In this document: in pieces, positions 34,886 through 43,908 of the stretch | How positions within the stretch are numbered: position 1 is the stretch's first letter | Layout of the letters: each line of letters opens with the position of its first letter | Assembly: GCA_964518505.1 (NCBI GenBank) | Contig: CAZFGT010000001.1 | Location: 1-64,000 of the forward strand | Source: DASPUH01 sp964518505 | GTDB taxonomy: Bacteria; Chloroflexota; Limnocylindria; Limnocylindrales; CSP1-4 | Length of the DNA stretch: 64,000 bases | Direction of reading: 5' to 3' | Translations under genes and position numbers: made by a program | The notes under the pieces: generated by a model | What the model was told of the DNA's origin: nothing | Databases searched by the model: none | The model's input: only the letters and a program-made list of their open reading frames with translations

Positions 34886-35337
34886 GGCCGCACCCCGGGG
34901 CGTGCGTCGAGCGCCGCCTGGAGGATGCGCCGAGCCGCTTCACGGTCGACCGCCGCGCGCTGGCCAGACCTGGCGCCTCGACCGGGCGGCCCGCCGTCGT
35001 GGCGGCGTCGTGCCGGGCCGACCGTGACTTCAGCGGCGACGCTGGTGAAGCGCTCGTCCTGCATCGTGACCGGCCGGCCCAGCCGGCGAGCGATCCCGTC
35101 AGCCCAGGCCCGGGCGGCCGCCGCCTGGTCGCCCTCGTCGCCGGATGGCAGGAGCGGCAGGCCCACGACCAGCTCATCGATGCGCTGTTCCGCCACCACG
35201 TGCGCCAGGGCCGCGGCATCATCGTCGAGCGTGCCGCGCATGACGGTCGCGAGACCGCGGGCCGTGCCCGTGTCGGTCGCCCCGACAGCCAGGCCGATGC
35301 GCCGGTCGCCCAGGTCGATGCCGAGGAGGCGGCTCAT
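34882..35337 (-). CDS. ruvX: Putative pre-16S rRNA nuclease YqgF/RuvX
   Basis: A 151-residue RNase H-fold protein: LLGIDLGDRRIGLAVG with the first catalytic Asp, ELVVGLPLLPSGDEG with the Glu, and MQDERFTSVAAE. It matures 16S rRNA ends. The C-terminal part (GGPPGRGARSGQRAAVDREAA) is more Gly/Arg-rich than usual, but the final DREAARRILQ motif is intact. TGATG couples it to the gene upstream and GTGA to mltG. Confidence 0.93.
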   Translation of the reverse strand: MSRLLGIDLGDRRIGLAVGATDTGTARGLATVMRGTLDDDAAALAHVVAEQRIDELVVGLPLLPSGDEGDQAAAARAWADGIARRLGRPVTMQDERFTSVAAEVTVGPARRRHDGGPPGRGARSGQRAAVDREAARRILQAALDARPGVRP

Positions 35338-37151
35338 CAGCCGCTCGGGGTGGCGGTCGGGCCCGGCACGCTCGTCGCCGGCGCGGCGGTCGCGGCCGGC
35401 GTGGCGGTCGGGGCGAAGGTGCCCGGCGCGCCGGACGCACCTGGCTGCGGCGGCTGGACGGTGATCGTCACGCGCGACGGGTCATCGGGGATGCTCGACA
35501 CGTAGAACGGCGACGTCTCGATGGTCACCGTGCCGAGCGCCCCCAGGATCGTCCGCGCCTGGCCCACCGTCTTGCCCCGCACCTGCGTCAGCAGTACGGC
35601 CGGGTCCAGGGTGGCCGCGATCTGGCCCGTGGCGGAGGCGGAGAACGAGATCTGGCCGCCGCTCACGACGGCGGGTCCCACCTGCGTCTGGACCGTGCTG
35701 GGGAAGAGCTGGTAGCCGCTCGGCACGGACGCCGTCAGTCGGGCGGCCGCGACCTGCTCGACTTGCGTCTGATCGACGCCGTCGATCGTGCCGTTGCCGC
35801 TGACCGTGAGCGTGAAGGTGTCCTTCTGCTTGTTGACGAGGGCGCTCGCCGCCTGGTCCGCGGCCGTCGTGCCCACCGTCGCGCTGGCGGCGATGAGCGT
35901 CACGCCGGCGGGGACATTGGTGGGGTCCAGGCCGGCCGCATCGAGTTGCGTCTTGAGCGTCGCCCGGAGGCTGGCCACGGCCGCGTCATAGTCGGACTGC
36001 TGGATGACCTGGATCACCGTATGCGCGCCACCGGTCGTGGGCGCGGCGTTGTTGACAACCGGGTGGCCTGGCTGTCTCGCCAGAGCGATCGCGACAGCGG
36101 TCGACGTGCGATCGATCGTGCCAGCGGCCACGTTGCCAGATGGGCCGCTGTTGACGGCCTGAACACCCACATCCGCCCGCCCGGCGGTGGCCGGAAAGAA
36201 CGTGGCGCGAGGGACAGTGACTTGTTTGGTCGTGGCAAAGGTGATGCCGCTATCAGTAGAAACGACCGTCCCCTGCGGAAGCGTGTGCGATCCGCCGGTG
36301 TCGTAGTTCATGAATGTCACGGTGCCCGTCGCGGCCGTGTCGACCGGTTTCGTACCTGTGGCGTTGAACGTGTCGGTCGCGGTCAGGGGGATCGTCACGA
36401 CCTGCGCCGGGACCACGCCGCGCGTGGTGTCGACGGTCGTCGCGGTCGGGTCGGCGATGACGGTGAGGTCGACCGGCTGCGCGGCCTGCGTGCGCGGCAC
36501 GACCGTGATCGTGGCCGTGGGCAGCACGTTGAAGGCGATCCAGCCGGCCGCCACCACGAGGGCCACCACGAGCACACCGGAGATGCCGATCCAGGCCCAC
36601 CGTCGGCCCCCGCCGTCCGATCGATCCCGCGCGGTGACGACCGGCAGGTCGGGCACGCCACCGCGGTGCACGGCGCCGACCGGCGCACCCGCCATCGCGG
36701 GCGACACGGGGGTCGCCGATGCCACCCCCGCGGCCGTCGCCGCGACAGCCAGGTCGTCCACCGGTGCGCTCTTGCCCGCCCGGGCCCGGCTCCGGGTCGA
36801 CTTGGGGGCGGGGCCGGCGCTCTTAGGCTCGATCGCGGTCACCGCCCCGGCCAGCTCGGCGGCGCGCCCGGCCGACGCCTCCTGCAGGGCCGCCTCGTAT
36901 TCGACCACCGTGGCGTAGGCGGGCAGGCCGGCCGAGATGGCCACGGCACGGACACCCGGTTCGGCGGCCACGATGGCCAGCCGGCGCGTGTGGGCCAGGG
37001 CCTCGTGCGCCAGCAGCCGGAAGTTGATGCGGCTGGTGGCGATGCGCGAGCCGGTCGGCAGGACGAGCGCGATCCGCACGTCCTTGCTCGCGCGCAGGCG
37101 AGCCACCGCGTTGGTGATCTCGTCGTCCGGATCCAGATAGGCGATGCTCAT
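35337..37151 (-). CDS. Baseplate-J-like membrane protein
   Basis: A 604-residue protein. The N-terminal cytoplasmic part (1-70) is a small alpha/beta domain: YLDPDDEITNAVARLRAS, then VLPTGSRIATSRINFRLLAHEAL. A basic Ala-rich linker and one membrane helix (about 187-208) follow. The extracytoplasmic region resembles baseplate J/gp47 and related beta-rich repeats (GTVTFMNYDTGGSHTLPQGTVVSTDSGITFAT). The C-terminus is a Pro/Ala/Thr tail. No phage genes are nearby. Similar proteins recur in this position in Chloroflexota-like genomes; the role is unknown, with an envelope or cell-division link suggested by the FtsA-like and MltG neighbours. Confidence 0.75.
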   Translation of the reverse strand: MSIAYLDPDDEITNAVARLRASKDVRIALVLPTGSRIATSRINFRLLAHEALAHTRRLAIVAAEPGVRAVAISAGLPAYATVVEYEAALQEASAGRAAELAGAVTAIEPKSAGPAPKSTRSRARAGKSAPVDDLAVAATAAGVASATPVSPAMAGAPVGAVHRGGVPDLPVVTARDRSDGGGRRWAWIGISGVLVVALVVAAGWIAFNVLPTATITVVPRTQAAQPVDLTVIADPTATTVDTTRGVVPAQVVTIPLTATDTFNATGTKPVDTAATGTVTFMNYDTGGSHTLPQGTVVSTDSGITFATTKQVTVPRATFFPATAGRADVGVQAVNSGPSGNVAAGTIDRTSTAVAIALARQPGHPVVNNAAPTTGGAHTVIQVIQQSDYDAAVASLRATLKTQLDAAGLDPTNVPAGVTLIAASATVGTTAADQAASALVNKQKDTFTLTVSGNGTIDGVDQTQVEQVAAARLTASVPSGYQLFPSTVQTQVGPAVVSGGQISFSASATGQIAATLDPAVLLTQVRGKTVGQARTILGALGTVTIETSPFYVSSIPDDPSRVTITVQPPQPGASGAPGTFAPTATPAATAAPATSVPGPTATPSG

Positions 37152-37176
37152 GGCTGGATCGTTAGCCTACCCGGCA

Positions 37177-38442
37177 CTAGACCTTCATGGCCCGCAGGAC
37201 GCGGCGGAGGGCCGCATCCAGGGGGGCTTCCTGCGAGGCCATCTCGATGGCCTGATAGGCCAGGCCAAGGGGCGTCACGTCCTGCTGGTCGACCAGGAGC
37301 TTGGTCGCGTCGCGGATGGATTCGATCTCCCCCGGCTCCATGATGGAGACCTCGGGCGGGCGCGAGAAGGGCAGCCGCCGGGCGAAGCCCTCGTCGCGCA
37401 GGGCATCGATGAGGTTGACCAGTCGCGAGCCGCCGCCGCAGACGTAGATGCGGCCGGGCAGCAGGTCCCCGCCGGCCAGCTCCTCCAGCACCAGCTCCAC
37501 CCCGGCCGCCCAGACCGCGGTGTCCTCGGCCAGGATGGAGGCGACCGTCTTGGCCTCGTCCACCGGCAGGCCGCGGGCGTGATCCACCTTGATCGCCTCG
37601 GCGCGCGGGAAGGGCAAGTCCAGGCGATCGGCCAGCGACTTGGTGAAGGCGCGGCCGCCCAGGGCGAACATGCGCGTGCCCTCGATACCGCCCTGGCGCA
37701 CGAGGGCCACATCGGTGGTGCCGCCGCCGACGTCGATGAACAGGGCCCCGGCCTTCTGCACCTGCTCGCCGCCCAGCACGCGGGCCACGGCGTACGGCTC
37801 GGCCACGATGGCCAGCAGCTCCAGGTCCAGCTGGCTGGCCACGCTCTGCAGCGCGCCAAGGTGCACCAGCGGGGCGAAGGCGTTGAAGATGCTGATGCGC
37901 ACGTGGCGGCCCTGGAAGCCGACCGGGTTGGTCACGGCGTAGCCGTCGATGGACGCCCCCGTGACCGCCGCATGGACCAGGCGCACGTCCACGTTGGGCA
38001 GGCCGGTCTCCCAGGTGATGGCCCGCTCGGCGTCGCGCAACGCCTCGTGCTGGACGCCATCGATGAGCTTCTGCAGTTCGGCATCGTTGATGGGCGCGTC
38101 GGGCCGCTTGCGTTCCTGGGTGTGGGTCGTGGTGAAGCCCTTGACCAGCTCGCCGGCGATGCCGATGACGACCTGGCTGGGCCGGAAGCCGGCCATCTCC
38201 TCCGCTTCCTGGAGCGCCACCGAGCAGTTGTCCACGACGGCCGCGATGTCGGCCACGGTGCCCGACTGCATGTGGGAGAGGCCCTGTCGCTGCCGGCCCA
38301 CGCCGCGCACCGTGCCGCGCCCGTCCTCGCCGATCTCGAAGACGAGCGCCTTGGCGAACTCGGTCCCGACGTCGAGCGCGGTGCAGGCCGCGGGGCCGGC
38401 CTGGCCCTCGCCGCGCTGCAGGAAGCGTCGCCAGAAGGCCAT
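37177..38442 (-). CDS. FtsA/PilM-like actin-fold ATPase
   Basis: A 421-residue actin-superfamily protein. The phosphate-1 motif is ALDVGTEFAKALVFE, phosphate-2 is LFIDVGGGTTDVALV, and the adenosine motif is IYVCGGGSRLVNL. The domain order is that of FtsA / SHS2-containing PilM proteins. No C-terminal amphipathic FtsA membrane tail is obvious, although the end (DAALRRVLRAMKV) is a short basic helix. ATG 38442 overlaps the alaS stop (TGATG). No ftsZ or pil genes are present, so division versus pilus role is open. Confidence 0.85.
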   Translation of the reverse strand: MAFWRRFLQRGEGQAGPAACTALDVGTEFAKALVFEIGEDGRGTVRGVGRQRQGLSHMQSGTVADIAAVVDNCSVALQEAEEMAGFRPSQVVIGIAGELVKGFTTTHTQERKRPDAPINDAELQKLIDGVQHEALRDAERAITWETGLPNVDVRLVHAAVTGASIDGYAVTNPVGFQGRHVRISIFNAFAPLVHLGALQSVASQLDLELLAIVAEPYAVARVLGGEQVQKAGALFIDVGGGTTDVALVRQGGIEGTRMFALGGRAFTKSLADRLDLPFPRAEAIKVDHARGLPVDEAKTVASILAEDTAVWAAGVELVLEELAGGDLLPGRIYVCGGGSRLVNLIDALRDEGFARRLPFSRPPEVSIMEPGEIESIRDATKLLVDQQDVTPLGLAYQAIEMASQEAPLDAALRRVLRAMKV

Positions 38443-41231
38443 CAGGCGGGGCGCCCGGCGAGACGGTCGGCGACCGCGGCCGTGATGCCCTCGAGGGCGC
38501 GTTGCAGCCCGGTCGGGTCGGAACCCCGGGCCTGGGCCATCTCCGGCCGCCCGCCGCCCTTGCCGCCGATGAGCGGCGCAGCATCGCGAACGAGATCGCC
38601 GGCGGCGACCCCGCGGGCCACGAGATCCGCGCTGACGGTCACGAACAACTCCGGTGCGGGGCCGACCAGGCCCAGGGCGATGACGCCCTCGGGGAACGCC
38701 CCGCGCACGTCGCGGGCGAGGGCCTTGAGTTCGTCCGCCGACGGCACGTCAACGGCCCGCGCGACCAGGCGCGCGCCACCGGGCAGCGTGACCGCCTCGC
38801 GGATCAGGTCGGCCGGCCGCGGCACGGCCCCGCCGCCCGCCTTGAGGCGCTTCTCCAGGTCCTTGACCTGGGCCTGCAGTTCGGCCACACGCGCCGGTAC
38901 CGCGTCGGTCCCCTGCGCACCGACCGCCTCGGCGGTGCGCGACAGGGTCGTGCGCGCGGCATCCAGGTACGCGTCGGCGGCGTCGCCGGTGAGGGCCTCG
39001 ATGCGCCGCGTGCCCGAACCGATCGATCGCTCGCCGGCGATGACGAAGCCGCCGACCTGGCCGGAGGCGCCGCAATGGGTCCCACCGCACAACTCCAGGC
39101 TGTAGCCCTCGACCGCCACCGTGCGCACGTCCTCGCCGTACTTCTCATCGAAGAAGGCGTCGGCGCCCCGGGCGGCGGCGCGCGGCATGGGCATCACCTC
39201 CACGATGACGGGCCGGTCCTCGCGGATGATGCGCCGGACCTCGACCTCGATGGTGGTCAGCTCACGGGCCGTCAGGGCGCGGTCGAAGGGGAAGTCGAAG
39301 CGCAGGCCCTCCGGCGTGACCAGCGAGCCGGCCTGGCGGGCCGACTGGCCGACCGTGTTGCGCAGCGCCCGATGCAGCAGGTGCGTGCCCGTGTGGTTGC
39401 GCATCGTGCGCGCCCGCCGCTCGGCGTCCACGACCGCCTCCACCGTGCCGCCGACCTTGAGGCGGCCGTGGAGCATGCCGCGGTGGACGGTCAACCCGCC
39501 GATGGCCCCGCCGACCGGGCGCTGGGTGTCCTCCACCTGGAAGAGCAAGGACCCACCCCCGGGCTCGCGCAGCACGCCGCGATCGCCGACCTGGCCACCG
39601 CCCTCGGCGTAGAACGGCGTCGCGTCCAGCACGACCTCCGCCGGCCCGTGGCCCTGCAGCTCCTCGTACTCGATGTCATCGCGCACGATGGCCACCACGC
39701 GACCCTCCGCCGTGGTGGCCGCGTAGCCCACGAAGTCGGTCGGCCCGGCCCGATGCAGCAGCGCCTCGTAGCGCGAGGCCGACTGGGCCTGCGCCGAAAG
39801 GCCAGCCTTGGTGCCCTTGCGCGAGCGCGCCCGCTGCGCCCCCAGGGCCTCCTCGTAGCCGGCCAGATCGACGCCCACCCCGGCCTCGGCGGCCAGTTCC
39901 ACGGTCAGGTCGATGGGGAACCCGTACGTGTCGTGGAGGCGGAAGGCGACCTCGCCGGGCAGCCGCGGCGCCGCCGCCGGCAGGTCCTCCGGCCGTCGTC
40001 CCACGGTCCGCTCCTGATCACCGGGCACGATCTCCTGGAGGCTCCGCTCCAGCAGGCGGGCCCCGGCATCCAGGGTTCGCGCGAACTGGGCCTCCTCGCG
40101 CCCCAGCACCTCATGGATCTCGGCGGCACGTTCCACGACGATGGGATAGGCGTCGCCCATGGTGGCGATGACGACCGACGCGAGATCGCCCAGGAACGGC
40201 TCCGTGCGGCCCAGCAGCCGGCCGTGGCGCACCGCGCGTCGGACCAGCTTGCGCAGGACGTAGCCGCGGCCCTCGTTGGACGGATGCACCCCGTCGGCGA
40301 CGAGGAACGTCACCGCCCTGGCGTGGTCGGCGACGACCTGGTAACTGAAGCGCTGGGCCTCGAACCGGTCGGGGTCGTGGCCCAGCAGCTCGCGCATGCG
40401 CGCGTGCAGGGGCAGGAAGAGGTCGATGTCGAAGTTGCTGGGGACCTGCTGCATGACGCTGGCGAGGCGTTCCAGGCTCATGCCGGTGTCCACGCTGGGG
40501 AATGGCAACGGGACCCGCCCGTCGGGCCGCTGATCGAACTCCATGAAGACGAGGTTCCAGATCTCCAGCCAGCGTGGGCAGTTCTCCGAGTGATCGGGGA
40601 TGCACTGCGGTCCCTCGGAGAACTCGGGCCCGCGGTCGAAGTGGATCTCACTGCAGGGGCCGCATGGACCCGTCTCCGCCATGCGCCAGAAGTTGCTGTC
40701 GTCGCCGGCGTCGACGTCGCCCCACACGGCCATGCGGTCGGGGGTGAGGCCGATCTCATCCCGCCACACCGCGCGCGCTACCTCGTCGTCCTTGTAGGTC
40801 GTGGCGGCGAGCCGCTCGGGGGGGATGCCCAGGTCGTCGGTCAGGAACTCCCACGCGAGGTGGATGGCCTCGCGCTTGAAGTAGTCACCGAAGCTCCAGT
40901 TGCCCAGCATCTCGAAGAAGGTGTTGTGGCGGCTCGTCCGCCCCACCTCCTCGAAGTCGTTGTGCTTGCCCGCGACCCGCAGGACGCGCTGGTAGTCCAC
41001 GGCCCGCTTGTAGGACCGCGTCTCGACCCCGGTGAACACGTTCTTGAACTGGACCATGCCCGAGTTGGTGAAGAGCAGCGTCGGGTCGCCGGCCGGCACG
41101 AGGCTGGCCGACGGCACGGCCGTGTGACCGCGGGCCTCGAAGAAGGCCACGAAACGGGTGCGGAGTTCGGCCGCCGGCAACGCGTGCAGGCGGGGATCGT
41201 GTCGCGCCTGGGATGGCGGGCGATGGGGCAT
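38442..41231 (-). CDS. alaS: Alanyl-tRNA synthetase
   Basis: A 929-residue class II synthetase, slightly longer than average. The catalytic N-terminus has FTNSGMVQFKNVFTG, DDFEEVGRTSRHNTFFEMLGNWSFGDYF and ETGPCGPCSEIHFD. The editing domain zinc site is HTGTHLLHRAL plus CGGTHC, and a C-Ala/DHHA1 domain (LGLVGPAPELFVTVSADLV...GGKGGGRPEMAQARG) ends the protein. The start is ATG 41231. It heads the run alaS, FtsA-like, baseplate-J-like, ruvX, mltG; alaS-ruvX-mltG grouping is common in bacteria. Confidence 0.97.
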   Translation of the reverse strand: MPHRPPSQARHDPRLHALPAAELRTRFVAFFEARGHTAVPSASLVPAGDPTLLFTNSGMVQFKNVFTGVETRSYKRAVDYQRVLRVAGKHNDFEEVGRTSRHNTFFEMLGNWSFGDYFKREAIHLAWEFLTDDLGIPPERLAATTYKDDEVARAVWRDEIGLTPDRMAVWGDVDAGDDSNFWRMAETGPCGPCSEIHFDRGPEFSEGPQCIPDHSENCPRWLEIWNLVFMEFDQRPDGRVPLPFPSVDTGMSLERLASVMQQVPSNFDIDLFLPLHARMRELLGHDPDRFEAQRFSYQVVADHARAVTFLVADGVHPSNEGRGYVLRKLVRRAVRHGRLLGRTEPFLGDLASVVIATMGDAYPIVVERAAEIHEVLGREEAQFARTLDAGARLLERSLQEIVPGDQERTVGRRPEDLPAAAPRLPGEVAFRLHDTYGFPIDLTVELAAEAGVGVDLAGYEEALGAQRARSRKGTKAGLSAQAQSASRYEALLHRAGPTDFVGYAATTAEGRVVAIVRDDIEYEELQGHGPAEVVLDATPFYAEGGGQVGDRGVLREPGGGSLLFQVEDTQRPVGGAIGGLTVHRGMLHGRLKVGGTVEAVVDAERRARTMRNHTGTHLLHRALRNTVGQSARQAGSLVTPEGLRFDFPFDRALTARELTTIEVEVRRIIREDRPVIVEVMPMPRAAARGADAFFDEKYGEDVRTVAVEGYSLELCGGTHCGASGQVGGFVIAGERSIGSGTRRIEALTGDAADAYLDAARTTLSRTAEAVGAQGTDAVPARVAELQAQVKDLEKRLKAGGGAVPRPADLIREAVTLPGGARLVARAVDVPSADELKALARDVRGAFPEGVIALGLVGPAPELFVTVSADLVARGVAAGDLVRDAAPLIGGKGGGRPEMAQARGSDPTGLQRALEGITAAVADRLAGRPA

Positions 41232-41280
41232 GCGTGCCGAGTGTACCCAACCGCACCCCTGCGGCGGCCCCGCCCGGCCC

Positions 41281-41565
41281 TCAGCGCGTCGGCGGCCTCC
41301 GCTGGGGCGGCACGAGGAGGCCCACCAGGACGACGACGAGGATGCCCAGCCAGGCGAAGCCGGCCGCCCAGAGGACCCCGAAATCGCCGATGCGCAGCGG
41401 GTCGGGGAGATGCAACGCCAGGGCCTGCCCGGCGTACGCACCAAGGACGGCGGCCGGGAAGAGCAACACCAGGCGGGTGCGTTCGGCACCCAGGAGCAGG
41501 ATGAAGACCGCCGCGTTGGCGATGCCGACCAGAGCTGCCAGCAGGGGTGCCGGCCCGATCGCCAC
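41281..41565 (-). CDS. Small three-helix membrane protein
   Basis: A 94-residue protein from GTG 41565, 5 bp after the mnmA stop. Hydrophobic segments lie at about 5-27, 31-52 and 62-84 (LLAALVGIANAAVFILLLG, LVLLFPAAVLGAYAGQALAL, and VLWAAGFAWLGILVVVLVGLL). The tail is basic (PPQRRPPTR). No family is recognised. It is placed between mnmA and alaS and is probably co-translated after mnmA. Confidence 0.6.
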   Translation of the reverse strand: MAIGPAPLLAALVGIANAAVFILLLGAERTRLVLLFPAAVLGAYAGQALALHLPDPLRIGDFGVLWAAGFAWLGILVVVLVGLLVPPQRRPPTR

Positions 41566-41570
41566 CCCGG

Positions 41571-42674
41571 TCAGGCGTCCGCCGGGGCGATGCGGCCGCC
41601 GCCCAGGACCTCGCCGGCGGTGTAGAAGACGGCCGCCTGGCCCGGCGCGGGCGCCCAGACGGGCTGCTCCACCTCGACGTCCCACAGGGCGGGCGCGGCC
41701 GGGTCCGTGCTTGCCCGGCGGCTGATGCGGCCTGGCACGGGCGCGGCACGGTGACGGATCCGCACCTCGGCGGCGAAGCCCGAGGGATGTGGCGGCGCGC
41801 CGTCCACGAACGACGCGTCGCGGACGGTGAACGTGCGGCGCTGCAGATCGGCCCGCCGGCCCAGCTGCACGAGGTTGGTGGTCGCGTCGATGCGGGTCAC
41901 GTAGCGTGGCTCGCCGAGGGCCACGCCAAGGCCCTGGCGCTGGCCCACCGTATAGGCGGCGGCGCCCTGGTGCCGGCCGACGGTCCGGCCGTCGACGTCG
42001 ATGAGCGGTCCCGGCTGCGGCGCCCACCCGGCCCGCTCGCGCAGGGCGGTGCGGTAATCGCCGTCCGGCACGAAGCAGATCTCCTGGCTCTCCGGCTTCG
42101 CGGCGGTGGCCAGGCCGTACTCGTGCGCCAGCGCCCGCACCTGCGGCTTGGTCAGCTCGCCAAGGGGGAACCGCGTGTGGGCCAGTTGCGCCTGGCCCAG
42201 GCCGTACAGGAAGTAGGACTGGTCCTTGTCGCGGTCCCGGCCCGCGAGCAGGCGGTAGCGGGTCGCGCCGGTGACGGAGTCGACCGTGCTGGCCACACGC
42301 GCGTAGTGCCCGGTGGCCACGGCGGCGCAATCGAACAGGTGGCGCGCCTGGCCCAGGAGCGCCCCGAACTTGACCGTGCTGTTGCAGTCGACGCACGGGC
42401 TGGGGGTCTCGCCGGCCTGGTACGCACGCAGGAACGGCTCCAGGACGCCGCGTCCGAAGGCCTTCTCCAGGTTCAGGATGTGGAACGGGATGCCCAGTTG
42501 GCCGGCCACCCGGCGGGCATCGTCCGCCGCGTCGGCCGAGCAGCAGCTACGCCGCGACTCGCTGTACGTGTCGGCCACGTCGTGCAGGCGCATCCAGACG
42601 CCCACCACGTCCACGCCGTCGCGGCACAGGAGCGCGGCCGCGACCGACGAGTCGACGCCACCCGACATCGCCAC
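41571..42674 (-). CDS. mnmA: tRNA-specific 2-thiouridylase
   Basis: A 367-residue MnmA that thiolates U34 of Lys, Glu and Gln tRNAs. It has PP-loop SGGVDSSVAA at the N-terminus, catalytic cysteine in TPSPCVDCN and the second in QEICFVPDGDY, then a C-terminal beta-barrel with YTVGQRQGLGV. No ATG lies upstream of SGGVDSS; I take GTG 42674. ATG 42668 or a CTG at 42698 overlapping the upstream stop are alternatives. The cysteine desulfurase directly upstream supplies sulfur. Confidence 0.93.
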   Translation of the reverse strand: MAMSGGVDSSVAAALLCRDGVDVVGVWMRLHDVADTYSESRRSCCSADAADDARRVAGQLGIPFHILNLEKAFGRGVLEPFLRAYQAGETPSPCVDCNSTVKFGALLGQARHLFDCAAVATGHYARVASTVDSVTGATRYRLLAGRDRDKDQSYFLYGLGQAQLAHTRFPLGELTKPQVRALAHEYGLATAAKPESQEICFVPDGDYRTALRERAGWAPQPGPLIDVDGRTVGRHQGAAAYTVGQRQGLGVALGEPRYVTRIDATTNLVQLGRRADLQRRTFTVRDASFVDGAPPHPSGFAAEVRIRHRAAPVPGRISRRASTDPAAPALWDVEVEQPVWAPAPGQAAVFYTAGEVLGGGRIAPADA

Positions 42675-42694
42675 GAGGACGCGCTCGCGGGGGC

Positions 42695-43879
42695 TCAGGC
42701 GCTCATCTCCACGCTCAGGACGCCACTCGTGAGCGCCGTCGCGGCCGCCCGGTGACGTTCGACGGCGATGCGGATGAGGTCCGTGGCGGCCAGGATCTCC
42801 GCCTCCGTCGTGCTCCGGCCGACGCTCAGGCGCAGGGCGCCGCGCGCCTCGTCCTCGGGGTAGCCCATGGCCGTCAGCACGTGGCTGGGTTCGGTCGAGC
42901 CCGTGGTGCACGCGGATCCGGTCGAGCAGGCCAGGCCGTCCAGGTCCAGGGCCATCTGGAGCGCGGCGCCGTCGGCGTCGCGCACGATGATCGAGAGGAG
43001 CCCGGGCAGGCGCTCCATGGGATGGCCCGTCAGCTCGATGCCCGGCATGGCCGTGAGGCCCTCGCGCAGGCGCTCGCGCAGGCGGCGCGCCCGACGGGCC
43101 GTCTCCACGCGCTCGGCCGTGGCCAGGCGCAGGGCGACCGCGGCACCCACGGCGCCCGCCACGTTCTCCGTCCCGGCCCGCCGGTAGCGCTCCTGCGTGC
43201 CGCCGTGGACCTGGGCCAGCAGCGTCGTGCCGCGCCGGATGAAGAGCGCGCCGACGCCCTTGGGGCCGCCGAACTTGTGGGCCGACAGCGACACCAGGTC
43301 CACGTCCAGCGCCCCCAGGTCGATGGCCACGGCCCCCGCCGCCTGCACGGCATCGACGTGGATGAGGATGCGGCGGTGATGACGGATCCGTTCGACGACC
43401 GCGTCGAGCGGCTGCAGCGTACCCACCTCGTTGTTGGCGAGCGCGAGCGAGACGAGGGTGGTGCGGTCGGTGATCGCGCCGGCCAGCTCATCGGGGTCCA
43501 CCCGTCCGTAGCGGTCCACGGGCAGCACCGTGACTTCGAAGCCGAACTTCTCCAGGTGGTGCACCGCGTTGAGCGTCGCCTGGTGCTCCACGGCCGTCGT
43601 GATGATGTGGTGGCCGTAGGGCTTGGCCGCCCACGCGGCGCCCTTGAGGGCGAGGTTGATGGACTCGGTGCCGCCGCTGGTGAAGACGATCTCGCGGTGA
43701 TCGGCGCCGAGCGCCGCGGCCACCTGCTCGTGGGCCTCGTCCAGGCCGGCCCGCGCTCGCCGGCCCTCGCCGTGCGGCGACGACGGGTTGCCGAAATGCT
43801 CGGTCAGGTAGGGCAGCATCGCCTCGAGCGCCTCCGCCCGCAGCGGTGTCGTCGCGGCGTGGTCGAGGTAGATGGCCAT
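42695..43879 (-). CDS. iscS: Cysteine desulfurase (NifS/IscS family)
   Basis: A 394-residue PLP enzyme that strips sulfur from cysteine. The PLP lysine is K202 (SAHKFGGPKG). The active-site region is ACSTGSACTTGSTEPSHVL, with C324 in the usual mobile loop position. N-terminal IYLDHAATTPLRAEALEAM and GGTESINLALKG are typical. It precedes mnmA by about 20 bp, so its most direct client is tRNA thiolation; general Fe-S supply is also possible. No iscU or suf genes are nearby. Confidence 0.94.
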   Translation of the reverse strand: MAIYLDHAATTPLRAEALEAMLPYLTEHFGNPSSPHGEGRRARAGLDEAHEQVAAALGADHREIVFTSGGTESINLALKGAAWAAKPYGHHIITTAVEHQATLNAVHHLEKFGFEVTVLPVDRYGRVDPDELAGAITDRTTLVSLALANNEVGTLQPLDAVVERIRHHRRILIHVDAVQAAGAVAIDLGALDVDLVSLSAHKFGGPKGVGALFIRRGTTLLAQVHGGTQERYRRAGTENVAGAVGAAVALRLATAERVETARRARRLRERLREGLTAMPGIELTGHPMERLPGLLSIIVRDADGAALQMALDLDGLACSTGSACTTGSTEPSHVLTAMGYPEDEARGALRLSVGRSTTEAEILAATDLIRIAVERHRAAATALTSGVLSVEMSA

Positions 43880-43908
43880 GCGCCCGGATTGTACGTCCGG
43901 GCCTTCGC

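Noticed and set aside
35337..37151. Remnant of a phage tail
   Set aside because: It has a conserved cytoplasmic head, a membrane helix and a Thr/Pro tail, and a stable operon position; nothing else in the region is phage-like.
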